Translations under genes and position numbers: made by a program
Shown: positions 42,229-48,764 of the stretch, in pieces
Numbering within the stretch: the first letter of the stretch is position 1
Layout of the letters: each line of letters starts with the position of its first letter
The notes under the pieces: generated by a model
What the model was told of the DNA's origin: nothing
What the model saw: the letters and a program-made list of their open reading frames with translations, nothing else
Databases searched by the model: none
IMG/VR virus record: IMGVR_UViG_3300030107_004068
Span: 1-57,712 of that record
Reading direction: 5' to 3' (one strand)
From: a virus
Length of the DNA stretch: 57,712 nt

Positions 42229-42513
42229 CTATGTTCTTTTGATCTGCCACTTCAGGGTTTTGTCTGGAGTGATCAGAAATGACATCTCAACACCAACTTC
42301 TTCCCTGGCGTTTGACGCCCATCGAACGAGGGTATCTAGCGTAGGCCTTCTTCCTTTGCGGTTGATAGCCTTACATAGTGGGCTGTGCCCTGTTCCAAAT
42401 ACTCTGGCGCATTCTCGATATGTGTCTCCAACCTCACCCATAAGGGCCTTAAGTGCTGGGACAGTATCAACCATATGTTCAAACGGTTTATTGCCGTCTT
42501 TTAGCTCGCTCAT
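42229..42513 (-). CDS. HTH regulator (XRE-like) heading the primase operon
   Basis: A 94-residue protein with AAGGAG 6 bases before ATG. Residues 25-75 form an HTH-like unit (YRECARVFGTGHSPLCKAIN then RRPTLDTLVRWASNA). The C-terminal part (GVEMSFLITPDKTLKWQIK) is beta-rich and may mediate dimer contacts. It is transcribed with the primase from the TTGACA promoter at 42565, whose dyad may be its operator. The target is inferred. Confidence 0.65.
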   Translation of the reverse strand: MSELKDGNKPFEHMVDTVPALKALMGEVGDTYRECARVFGTGHSPLCKAINRKGRRPTLDTLVRWASNAREEVGVEMSFLITPDKTLKWQIKRT

Positions 42514-42536
42514 GTTGTCTCCTTCTTGGTGGTAAC

Positions 42537-42584
42537 AGAATAGGCTACACCTCTTGCCTTGTCAAATCTTGTTTTGCACAAGAT
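42537..42584 (-). promoter_or_regulatory. Sigma70 promoter and dyad for the HTH/primase operon
   Basis: TTGACA (42565-42560), 17 bp, TATTCT (42542-42537) on the reverse strand. Upstream of the -35, ATCTTGT (42566-42572) and ACAAGAT (42578-42584) form a dyad. GGCTACA half-sites lie at the -10 edge and about 50 bp away. Confidence 0.75.
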
Positions 42585-42625
42585 GTTGTATGGGCTACAT
42601 TGTGTTGCACTTACATATTTAGTCA

Positions 42626-42654
42626 TTGTTGTGTTTTGTCTAATGGACTATGAT
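42626..42654 (+). promoter_or_regulatory. Forward promoter of the third A/B virion-like pair
   Basis: TTGTTG (42626-42631), 17 bp, TATGAT (42649-42654). It reads into the type A gene at 42690 and is divergent from the HTH promoter; the -35 is weak. Confidence 0.5.
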
Positions 42655-42689
42655 TTGATAGAATAGGTTTCATACCGCTGGAGACTTAG

Positions 42690-43082
42690 ATGGCGCTTAC
42701 TGTTACTGGTTTTTCGAATGCAAGCTTGAACTACAAGTTGGCTCAAGAAACTAACGCTGGCGTTACCCCGAGCGTTGATATTTTTGGTGGCGGAGGGACG
42801 CTGCATTCGATTCATTTTGCCAACCTAGACACGACCAATGCTGCATATTTGAAAATTAAACTGACTACTGGGACCGTAGCTGTAGGAACAACAAAGCCTG
42901 ACTTGATGTTTAAGCTCGCCGCAGTGGCTAGCAGTAGCTACGCAGATCGATCGGTCACACAGATAAACTTCCCAGCAGGAATCTCTTTTAGCCAGCTTAG
43001 TTTTTGGGTAACAGACCAGCCAGCATGGGATGACACTAGTGGCGATCCTGGCACTGTTACTCTTAGTTTTCTAGCCTCTTGA
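42690..43082 (+). CDS. Type A small virion protein (pair 3, in the early region)
   Basis: A 130-residue protein with GGAG 6 bases before ATG. It shares with the copies at 30593 and 32127 the start MALTVTGFSNASLNYKL, the strand AAYLKIKL, LMFKLA and the phrase FPAGISFSQLSFWV. It is one of two such genes placed among reverse-strand replication genes, with its own promoter. The protein looks structural, not regulatory. Its expression may therefore be early or independently timed. Confidence 0.6.
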   Translation: MALTVTGFSNASLNYKLAQETNAGVTPSVDIFGGGGTLHSIHFANLDTTNAAYLKIKLTTGTVAVGTTKPDLMFKLAAVASSSYADRSVTQINFPAGISFSQLSFWVTDQPAWDDTSGDPGTVTLSFLAS

Positions 43083-43089
43083 GGTAATC

Positions 43090-43458
43090 ATGGCCGTAAC
43101 GACTAAAACCGCAGTAAACCCCCTTGTCACCGATATTATTACGGATGCTGCTGCAGACCTAACTGTAGAAACCGCTGCCACATCAAATCAGAATGTGTAT
43201 GCAGTTGAGATTGTTAACTCGAACGATCAAGCAGTTTATGTCCATATGATGAACGCGGCAAGCGGTAGTACAGCCGCGACCCAACATGACCATCAGTTTT
43301 ACTGTGCTCCAAACACATCTTGTTACTACTACTTCCCACTTGGCTATAAAACAGAAGCTGGTATCCAATTCTTTTGTTCTATAACTGCAGCAGGTGGGCA
43401 AATTGCTAAAGCTCCGACGAATTCTGTCACTATAAGAATAGGATGCACTGACCGTTAA
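43090..43458 (+). CDS. Type B small virion protein (pair 3, in the early region)
   Basis: A 122-residue protein starting 8 bp after the type A gene with the signal TTGAGG. Strands VYAVEIVNS, QAVYVHMMN, HQFYCAPNTSCYYYFPLG and CSITAAGG correspond to the other B copies. The pair is preserved as a unit (A then B, 7-12 bp apart) at all three loci. The stop interlocks with the stop of a reverse gene in the sequence TTAA. Confidence 0.6.
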   Translation: MAVTTKTAVNPLVTDIITDAAADLTVETAATSNQNVYAVEIVNSNDQAVYVHMMNAASGSTAATQHDHQFYCAPNTSCYYYFPLGYKTEAGIQFFCSITAAGGQIAKAPTNSVTIRIGCTDR

Positions 43459-43727
43459 TGATTAAGCACTTTCGCCGCGTCATCTGTTGGCCACAGCTTT
43501 TGATTGGATTTATTGGGTCCATCCCCTAGCTTAATCAAACCTCTCTGCCTAAGGCTATCAACAGCCATATACACTATTCGATAAAGCTTATCTCTTGGCT
43601 TGTCTTCGGTGTTTAGGTCGTCTGTGATTGTTTGAACCGTCTCTACTCCAGGCTCAGAAATAACGTAAGACAATACTACACCGCGCATTGAGCTTGGGTT
43701 TACTTTGGTTGTCGGTTGGTTTTTCAT
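43455..43727 (-). CDS. Small winged-helix-like protein
   Basis: A 90-residue protein starting at ATG 43727, overlapping the upstream stop by one base (TAATG). Residues 18-75 (VLSYVISEPGVETVQTITDD... VDSLRQRGLIKLG) resemble a winged-helix fold with an N-terminal disordered region. It may be a DNA-binding regulator. It ends in four bases shared with the forward virion-like pair. No specific family recognised. Confidence 0.5.
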   Translation of the reverse strand: MKNQPTTKVNPSSMRGVVLSYVISEPGVETVQTITDDLNTEDKPRDKLYRIVYMAVDSLRQRGLIKLGDGPNKSNQKLWPTDDAAKVLNH

Positions 43728-44038
43728 TAGTACCTCAGTTTCAAGTCTTGGTATGTCAGGGGCCTTGGCCGAACGCATGTCTTCAGCATGCACCTTTGCC
43801 TGTTTCCATCTTTGACGTAAAAAACCATGATGGGGTCATACCAGACTGCACGACCCGTGATGATTACATCACTGTCTTTGAAGCCCTCACACGATGTTTC
43901 AGCCGTGCAGAAGTAATCACCATCGTCACCCTTGATGAGCCACTCCTTGTCTGAAGCAAACTCATCCGTAACGTAGTAGTACTTTAGGTCTAATGCTTGA
44001 GCATAAACCGATAAAATGAATATTAATATTAAGTACAA
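43727..44038 (-). CDS. Secreted small protein with four cysteines
   Basis: A 103-residue protein starting at TTG 44038 with GGAG 7 bases upstream. The N-terminus (MYLILIFILSVYAQA) is a signal peptide with predicted cleavage after AQA. The mature part has YFCTAETSC and RCMLKTC cysteine pairs, suggesting two disulphides in the periplasm. A phage protein exported early could alter the cell surface, for example in superinfection exclusion. That function is speculation. Confidence 0.55.
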   Translation of the reverse strand: MYLILIFILSVYAQALDLKYYYVTDEFASDKEWLIKGDDGDYFCTAETSCEGFKDSDVIITGRAVWYDPIMVFYVKDGNRQRCMLKTCVRPRPLTYQDLKLRY

Positions 44039-44067
44039 GCTGTTTCTCCTTTTGTGGTGTTAGAAGC

Positions 44068-44673
44068 TTACTTCTTAGGTGGTGCCACTCCCTGGGTTGG
44101 CGCGATTGCATCATTAAGCATGTCCAGAACCTTCATGAGGCCTTCTGGGGGGCCGTCGTCGCGTGCGACTACCTTCACGTCGTACTTGGCGCTGTTGTCG
44201 CTCTTACGGCTATTCTCGCTGTGGTTAGCCACAGAGCCGTGTACGGTGACCTCGCAAGAGAAGAGACCAGCGTTGTACTTAGCCTTGGCTGTAAGGTCAG
44301 CCTTGCTGTCTGATGTAGTCTTGCTCGATGTCGATGACTTCACTTCCATAGTGAATCGAACTTCGGCTTCCTTAACTGACAAAGAAGGAGTGTTGATAAT
44401 GGCGAGCAAGGGAACCTGGAGGTCCACCTTCTCCATCTTGGTCGTTCCGTCTGCATCTTGAACTGGCTTATTAAAGCTGAAGTCCACGGTGCGAGCAGAC
44501 ATCACCTTACCAGTCGCATCGGTATCGAGGCCAACATCCTTGATGAAGTCTGATGATGCCTTAGCAAGCAGCGTCTGAGCGCTACAGGCGGCCTTGAGGG
44601 GCCCGCCGATAAGCTGGTCCATGGGAAGACCACCGAACTGGTCTGACATCTTTACAAGGCCTGAATCAGCCAT
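44068..44673 (-). CDS. DUF2589-family protein (copy 1)
   Basis: A 201-residue protein with GGAG 6 bases before ATG. The N-terminal motif FGGLPMDQLIGGPLKAACSA and the DFIKDVG segment are what I recognise as DUF2589, a bacterial and phage family of unknown function. A beta-rich domain follows (KMEKVDLQVPLLAIINTPSL, EVRFTMEVKSS) and a Ser/Thr/Lys-rich loop; the C-terminus ends PTQGVAPPKK. It is co-transcribed with a shorter relative (44683-45177). The paired arrangement suggests hetero-oligomer formation. Confidence 0.75.
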   Translation of the reverse strand: MADSGLVKMSDQFGGLPMDQLIGGPLKAACSAQTLLAKASSDFIKDVGLDTDATGKVMSARTVDFSFNKPVQDADGTTKMEKVDLQVPLLAIINTPSLSVKEAEVRFTMEVKSSTSSKTTSDSKADLTAKAKYNAGLFSCEVTVHGSVANHSENSRKSDNSAKYDVKVVARDDGPPEGLMKVLDMLNDAIAPTQGVAPPKK

Positions 44674-44682
44674 AACGAACTC

Positions 44683-45177
44683 CTAAGGTAGTAACTTGAC
44701 CAGTTGGTCATCGATTCTTGCATAACCTTCTGGGGGCTCACTGCCCTTGAAGATCAGCTTGAGTTTAGCAGCATTGCTCTCTTTTTTAAACCACGATGGC
44801 ACATTAGAGCATGGGCGGACCATTAGCTTGCCTTGCTTTTTATCCGCAGTGAGGCCCGATATCTCAACAGACATTTCAACTTCGAGCGTATCGACCCTAA
44901 GGCTTTGACCAGTCGTGAGGGATTGGAGCGGGACTGGAACTCTCTTGTGTACCAGTACTCCATCTTCCCATGTTGGGATTTCCATGACGACCATACGAGG
45001 TACATATATGGGCCTTCCATGTTCATCATTAAGTGGCTCCCCGGAATCATCAGTCTTCAACTCCCAGAACTCTTGATTCGTAATCGAGTCAAGCTCATGC
45101 CTCTCGGCAATGTCGGTGGCAGCTATAACAGCAGACTGAATAGAGTGGACAATGTCATCTAAAGAATGATCAGGCAT
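44683..45177 (-). CDS. DUF2589-like protein (copy 2)
   Basis: A 164-residue protein with GGAG 5 bases before ATG. The segment HKRVPVPLQSLTTGQSLRVD, TLEVEMSVEISGL and the C-terminal KLKLIFKGSEPPEGYARIDD align by eye with the corresponding parts of the downstream DUF2589 gene (VDLQVPLLAIINTPSLSV, EVRFTMEV, DDGPPEGLMKVLD). The N-terminal signature LIGGPLKAA is missing, replaced by a helix (LDDIVHSIQSAVIAATDIAE). It is therefore a diverged partner. Promoter: probably TTGACC (45214-45209) with TAACTT (45192-45187). Confidence 0.65.
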   Translation of the reverse strand: MPDHSLDDIVHSIQSAVIAATDIAERHELDSITNQEFWELKTDDSGEPLNDEHGRPIYVPRMVVMEIPTWEDGVLVHKRVPVPLQSLTTGQSLRVDTLEVEMSVEISGLTADKKQGKLMVRPCSNVPSWFKKESNAAKLKLIFKGSEPPEGYARIDDQLVKLLP

Positions 45178-45186
45178 GGTCTCTCC

Positions 45187-45214
45187 AAGTTATTATTGAG
45201 TAACGGTGGGTCAA
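45187..45214 (-). promoter_or_regulatory. Putative promoter of the DUF2589 pair
   Basis: Reverse strand: TTGACC (45214-45209), 16 bp, TAACTT (45192-45187). The -35 overlaps the first codon of the divergent membrane gene, so the two directions may interfere. Confidence 0.4.
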
Positions 45215-45633
45215 TGCGTCGGTTCTTCAAATCGTACAAGGACATCTTGGTCTACCATGACTACGGGCCCCTGCTGTTGTTCTGGAACATCGCAGACCTG
45301 GCCAACAATCGCGTGCTTTGGATGAGCTACGGCGAGGCTTTGGACAACGGGATGGAGTGGGCCTACCTTCAGTACGCTCTTTACTTCGTAGTGGCCTTGG
45401 GTATGCTGTTCAGCTTGCCGAACATCCGATCTTGCTCCAGGTTTGTCGGCGCGTATTTGCTGTTGTACATCTTCTCGACTACTAAGTTTGTTGTCAACGT
45501 GTTGAGCGATCCCGAGTTTGCAGTTGGCGAAGTTGGGCGAGCGCTCGTTGTGACGGGCGTCTACTTTACCTTGTGGGTTTGGATATACGTTAAAATGCGT
45601 GTGGAAGTAATGCATAAGGATCTTCGTGGATAA
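45214..45633 (+). CDS. Multi-pass membrane protein
   Basis: A 139-residue protein. ATG 45214 is preferred because the upstream extension would overlap the divergent DUF2589 gene; the Shine-Dalgarno (GGTGGG) is weak. Three to four hydrophobic helices are visible (GPLLLFWNIADLA, YALYFVVALGMLFSL, RFVGAYLLLYIFSTTKFVV, ALVVTGVYFTLWVWIYVKM). Its neighbour (45626) is a membrane-anchored coiled-coil protein. Lysis, superinfection exclusion or partnership with the DUF2589 pair are all possible. Confidence 0.55.
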   Translation: MRRFFKSYKDILVYHDYGPLLLFWNIADLANNRVLWMSYGEALDNGMEWAYLQYALYFVVALGMLFSLPNIRSCSRFVGAYLLLYIFSTTKFVVNVLSDPEFAVGEVGRALVVTGVYFTLWVWIYVKMRVEVMHKDLRG

Positions 45634-45934
45634 GCCGACCACCACCGCTGCAATCGTTGCTGCCGTTACAGGTGTGTTCAGTGCTGGTGCGTTTAAGTTC
45701 TATGAGTTTATGTTGAAGCAGAAGAGAGAAGTTCAGCAGGAAGAAAAGGCTGAACAAACTTTGTATAGGGATGACCTAATCAAACGGGTTGAAAAGCTTG
45801 AAGAAGAGCGAGATGAGCACCTAAGTCAAATCATGAAGCTGATGACTGAGGTCACAGCGCTCAAAGTTGAAGTGGACTACGTGAAGAGAGAGAACGAACT
45901 ACTCAAGATGAAGCTTGATTCGATGAGGATGTGA
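45626..45934 (+). CDS. Membrane-anchored coiled-coil protein
   Basis: A 102-residue protein starting at GTG 45626 with AAGGA 5 bases upstream and an 8-bp overlap with the previous gene. Residues 7-30 are hydrophobic (TAAIVAAVTGVFSAGAFKFY); residues 32-100 are a long coiled coil (DDLIKRVEKLEEERDEHLSQ). It resembles the genes at 33574 and 34436 in layout, so a spanin-like or scaffold role at the membrane is plausible. Its 3' end overlaps the convergent HExxH gene by 32 bp. Confidence 0.55.
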   Translation: MDKPTTTAAIVAAVTGVFSAGAFKFYEFMLKQKREVQQEEKAEQTLYRDDLIKRVEKLEEERDEHLSQIMKLMTEVTALKVEVDYVKRENELLKMKLDSMRM

Positions 45935-46295
45935 CATACTTGGCCCAAGCATACGGCTTACGTGTCGCCAGGTAGCCTCGATCTTTCTCGTGTCCGTAAG
46001 CCTCCCTCTCAAACGGTATCTCCCGATAAGCCTTATCTCCGTCCCTGTACCGGATAAGGTTGATGAGCCAGAACGTTGGATACAGCAACAGGAATCCAAT
46101 GAAGCCAAGCTCACGCCACTGCAGGTAGTGAATCGTCTCATGTCGCTTGGTTGTCTTAGTCATCTTAAATCGAGCAAAGACAAACAGCCCAAGGCTAATG
46201 GCTCCGATCTCGATAGGCGACACCCTGCTCAAGATCACTGGCACTCGACTGTTTTCTTTAAACACAGGAAAACATCTTCGATTTCTTCGTTTCAT
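45903..46295 (-). CDS. Membrane protein with an HExxH zincin-like motif
   Basis: A 130-residue protein with AGGA before ATG. One hydrophobic helix lies at 27-41, then RHETIHYLQWREL with the motif HETIH (52-56), then a second membrane helix (FIGFLLLYPTFWLINLI) and FEREAYGHEKD, whose Glu residues could complete a metal site. Similar short HExxH proteins occur in bacteria and phages without a known role. The motif directly precedes the second helix, so the site sits at the membrane surface. Protease activity is a guess. Confidence 0.6.
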   Translation of the reverse strand: MKRRNRRCFPVFKENSRVPVILSRVSPIEIGAISLGLFVFARFKMTKTTKRHETIHYLQWRELGFIGFLLLYPTFWLINLIRYRDGDKAYREIPFEREAYGHEKDRGYLATRKPYAWAKYVTSSSNQASS

Positions 46296-46498
46296 TTCTT
46301 ATCCTTCAATCCATAGTTATCTTTGGCCCATCCTCCGCCTTTGAGGCTAAAGCTTGTAAGCGCCATCTGTTTTTTCATGACAACAGATGTCCCATGATCC
46401 AATGCACATGCTCCACATTGAGGAGCTACCGCATCAAATGGCTGCAGGACTTCAACCTTGTTCTGGCAGTTTTCGCATTTATAAACATACAGTGGCAC
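46292..46498 (-). CDS. FmdB-type zinc ribbon (single)
   Basis: A 68-residue protein starting at GTG 46498 with GGAG 5 bases upstream. MPLYVYKCENC and QCGACALDHG form one zinc ribbon in the usual FmdB plan; the rest is short and basic. It is a second FmdB-like gene besides the one at 1388. It lies directly after tRNA-Asn in the reverse operon and overlaps the HExxH gene by 4 bp. Confidence 0.75.
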   Translation of the reverse strand: MPLYVYKCENCQNKVEVLQPFDAVAPQCGACALDHGTSVVMKKQMALTSFSLKGGGWAKDNYGLKDKK

Positions 46499-46515
46499 TG
46501 TGTCTCCAAAAGAAA

Positions 46516-46588
46516 CTGGGGCGGCTGGACTTGAACCAACAACCTCCTGGGTAACAACCAGGCGTTCTGCCAGTTGAACTACACCCCA
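46516..46588 (-). tRNA. tRNA-Asn (GTT)
   Basis: 73 bases on the reverse strand fold as a cloverleaf: acceptor TGGGGTG with CGCCCCA, D stem GTTC/GAAC, anticodon stem CCTGG/CCAGG with loop TTGTTAC (anticodon GTT), 5-base variable loop and T stem GTTGG/CCAGC with loop TTCAAGT. The discriminator is G and CCA is not encoded. It lies between the SSB and FmdB genes and would be cut from the same transcript. Confidence 0.93.
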
Positions 46589-46596
46589 TCGGTTTC

Positions 46597-47256
46597 TTAG
46601 AAAGGGATCTCTTCGTCTGGAATACGGGCGGTCTGCTGACTTGATGCTTGAGGTCGAGACACACCATTCTCTGGCTTAGTCAAGAACTCTACCCGGTCAG
46701 AGATGATCTCTGTACTCTTTCGAGTGTTTCCGTCTTTGTCTTCATACGTGCTGGTCCTAAGCTTGCCTTCGACTGCAACCTTAGAGCCCTTGTCGAGAAA
46801 CCGCTCACAGCTTTCGGCTTGCTTGCCGAAGACAGTTACACGATGCCATTCGGTATGATCGACCCACTCGTCTCCCTTCTTCACTCGTTCATTTGTGGCA
46901 ACGCTGAAGTTGCAGATCGGAAGACCGCTCGCTGACTTTCGTAGCTCTGGCTTCTGACCCAAGTTGCCTGTAATGATTACTTTATTCACTTCACTTCTCC
47001 ATTCTGGTTTGATTAAGTCGAACGGCGATTTGCCTGCTGATGCTTTCCACATCATTTCGACGAGGTCTTCAGAGCTAATCTCAGCACTGAAAAATGTGTT
47101 GCCGCACGATAAACATTTTCTGCGTCGTACAGCAAAATATGATGTATGCCAGTCTATTTTTGGACCAACTTTTGATACCTCCCACCCATTACCTGGTGAG
47201 TGAGGGTGCCTTGTAGTTAAAACTTTTGTTCCTTTCCCGCATTTTGTACAGTTCAT
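46597..47256 (-). CDS. ssb: NrdR-like zinc ribbon in frame with single-stranded DNA-binding protein
   Basis: A 219-residue frame from ATG 47256, which overlaps the helicase stop (ATGA). Residues 1-90 hold an NrdR-like zinc ribbon (MNCTKCGKGTKVLTTR, then FAVRRRKCLSCGNTFFSAEI; Cys3, 6, 48, 51). From about residue 90 a complete SSB follows: VNKVIITGNLGQKPELRKSA, WHRVTVFGKQAE, GSKVAVEGKLRTSTYEDKDG, and the acidic tip DEEIPF. A GTG at 46989 with GGAG 7 bases upstream could start a normal 130-aa SSB, so either a fusion or two in-frame products are made. SSB protects ssDNA in replication and recombination. Confidence 0.88.
   Translation of the reverse strand: MNCTKCGKGTKVLTTRHPHSPGNGWEVSKVGPKIDWHTSYFAVRRRKCLSCGNTFFSAEISSEDLVEMMWKASAGKSPFDLIKPEWRSEVNKVIITGNLGQKPELRKSASGLPICNFSVATNERVKKGDEWVDHTEWHRVTVFGKQAESCERFLDKGSKVAVEGKLRTSTYEDKDGNTRKSTEIISDRVEFLTKPENGVSRPQASSQQTARIPDEEIPF
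46987..47000 (-). promoter_or_regulatory. Internal Shine-Dalgarno and GTG start of SSB
   Basis: GGAG (47000-46997), a 7-base spacer and GTG (46989-46987) sit exactly at the first residue of the SSB domain inside the longer frame. This is a good ribosome-binding site for a separate SSB. Confidence 0.6.
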
Positions 47257-48668
47257 CCTGGTATCTCGTTCACAGTGCATCCAAGTTTTCTGTAGAACCG
47301 CGCTCGCTTCTTGTGCTTGTAGAACAAGCCCCTGCTGTAATCGACCAAGTCCACGACTATTGGTTGCTTCTTGTTTTCTGCTGTTCGCATGATTCGACCA
47401 ATACGTTGCTGCACTCGACCCATAGCGTTCGTTGGCGTGGTCAAGATGAGAGTATCGAGCCCTGGTAGGTCTAAGCCCTCGTCTGCGATTGTGGTGGCAA
47501 AGATCACCTTCACCTCTCGAGACTCGGCAGCAGCCATAGTTTCTGCTCGCTGCTTCTTACTCATCTTTCCAACAAGAGCAGCAGAGCTAGCTCCTCGGTC
47601 TGCAACCTTCTCTGCCATATCTATGCAGTGCTGCACTCGATCTGACAAAACCAGGATCTGTCGATCGTCTTCCAGAAACCCATCGATAAGGTCGAGGATC
47701 TGATTGTTTCGGCCTTCGTCTGCACACATCTTGTTCACCAGCTTTGGCCAATCCATGTCGCCTTCTGGATACCATGATGTGATTTGAAACCTCACTTCTG
47801 GTGCGAGCACTCGACCTTCTTCGATCAGTTGCCTCGTTGTGATCCGAACCAACTCATTGCCGAAGTGCCAGTACAGTATCTTGCTGAGCCCGTCAGGCCT
47901 GTCTGGTGTTGCGGTCAGCCCCATCCGCACAGTCGCTGGCATTGCCATCATCACATGGCTGAAGCTGTTTGCTGGAATGTGGTGAGCCTCATCAACGATG
48001 CATACTCCAAACTGCTTTCCCCAGTCATGCAACTCATCCCATCGTTCTTTGGCAAGGGATTGAATCATTGCGATTACGATCTGCCCTGAGTCGTCTTTCT
48101 TTCCTCCGCCCCAGATAGTGACGTGTGGAGCTTCACCGTCCTTTGTTGTCAACTGAGCCTTGATACGATCTTCCCACTGCTTGGCAAGGTCATTGGTGTG
48201 TACCAATACGATTGTTCGTGTAGCGAACTTCGTCATGGCTCCAAGCCCTATCATTGTCTTTCCTGCGCCACATGGTGCGATTACCAACCCCTCCTGCGCC
48301 TTCACCAGTTCTTCCACGGCCTCTTGCTGGTATGGCCTGAGCTTTACCCCTTCCGCCATCTTTAGTCGGCTGTGGCTGCTATCGGTAAGCTCTGGGTACG
48401 ATGTCTTCCATGTGTACTGTAGGCTTTCTGAAAGTGTGACACCCCTGGGTATCATCAACCCGCCGCCCCACTTATGCCACAGTGGAATCGTCTTGCACGC
48501 ATACACATGTTGGTCTGGAATCTGCACCCACTTGCCCTTGTTTCTGAGAGCCATCGCTTGGTGGTACTCAGGGTTGGGGCATCGAAACTTGCTTTTAATC
48601 TTATCGATGTGTGGTGAGGCTGGAGGCAAGAACTTCGCTCCGCCAACCGCGCAGATTGACTCAATCAT
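47253..48668 (-). CDS. SF2 DNA/RNA helicase (XPB/UvsW-like)
   Basis: A 471-residue protein with AGGAG before ATG. Motifs: Q-motif region VKLRPYQQEAVEELV, Walker A APCGAGKT (131-138), Ia HTNDLAKQWEDR, DEAH (226-229), TATP (252-255), V IFATTIADEGLDLPGLDTLI and VI QQRIGRIMR. The N-terminal 100 residues (IPRGVTLSESLQYTW region) are an added domain. Such phage helicases remodel forks and recombination intermediates. It heads an operon with the SSB gene and is preceded by a TTGACA promoter. Confidence 0.9.
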   Translation of the reverse strand: MIESICAVGGAKFLPPASPHIDKIKSKFRCPNPEYHQAMALRNKGKWVQIPDQHVYACKTIPLWHKWGGGLMIPRGVTLSESLQYTWKTSYPELTDSSHSRLKMAEGVKLRPYQQEAVEELVKAQEGLVIAPCGAGKTMIGLGAMTKFATRTIVLVHTNDLAKQWEDRIKAQLTTKDGEAPHVTIWGGGKKDDSGQIVIAMIQSLAKERWDELHDWGKQFGVCIVDEAHHIPANSFSHVMMAMPATVRMGLTATPDRPDGLSKILYWHFGNELVRITTRQLIEEGRVLAPEVRFQITSWYPEGDMDWPKLVNKMCADEGRNNQILDLIDGFLEDDRQILVLSDRVQHCIDMAEKVADRGASSAALVGKMSKKQRAETMAAAESREVKVIFATTIADEGLDLPGLDTLILTTPTNAMGRVQQRIGRIMRTAENKKQPIVVDLVDYSRGLFYKHKKRARFYRKLGCTVNEIPG

Positions 48669-48687
48669 GGTGTTTCTCCTAACACTA

Positions 48688-48716
48688 AATGTAGTGCAAA
48701 ATCATTGTGGTGTCAA
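48688..48716 (-). promoter_or_regulatory. Sigma70 promoter for the helicase operon
   Basis: Reverse strand TTGACA (48716-48711), 17 bp, TACATT (48693-48688), then AGGAG and the helicase ATG. Confidence 0.75.
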
Positions 48717-48722
48717 TGTGGT

Positions 48723-48745
48723 GAGGCATCTGTACGCCATGCCTC
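48723..48745 (-). terminator. Hairpin between the 438-aa gene and the helicase promoter
   Basis: GAGGCAT (48723-48729) and ATGCCTC (48739-48745) are perfect inverted copies with a 9-base loop. It follows the stop at 48765 and has no T tract, so it may be a weak terminator separating the two transcription units. Confidence 0.4.
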
Positions 48746-48764
48746 CCTGCGCGGACGGACTAGT

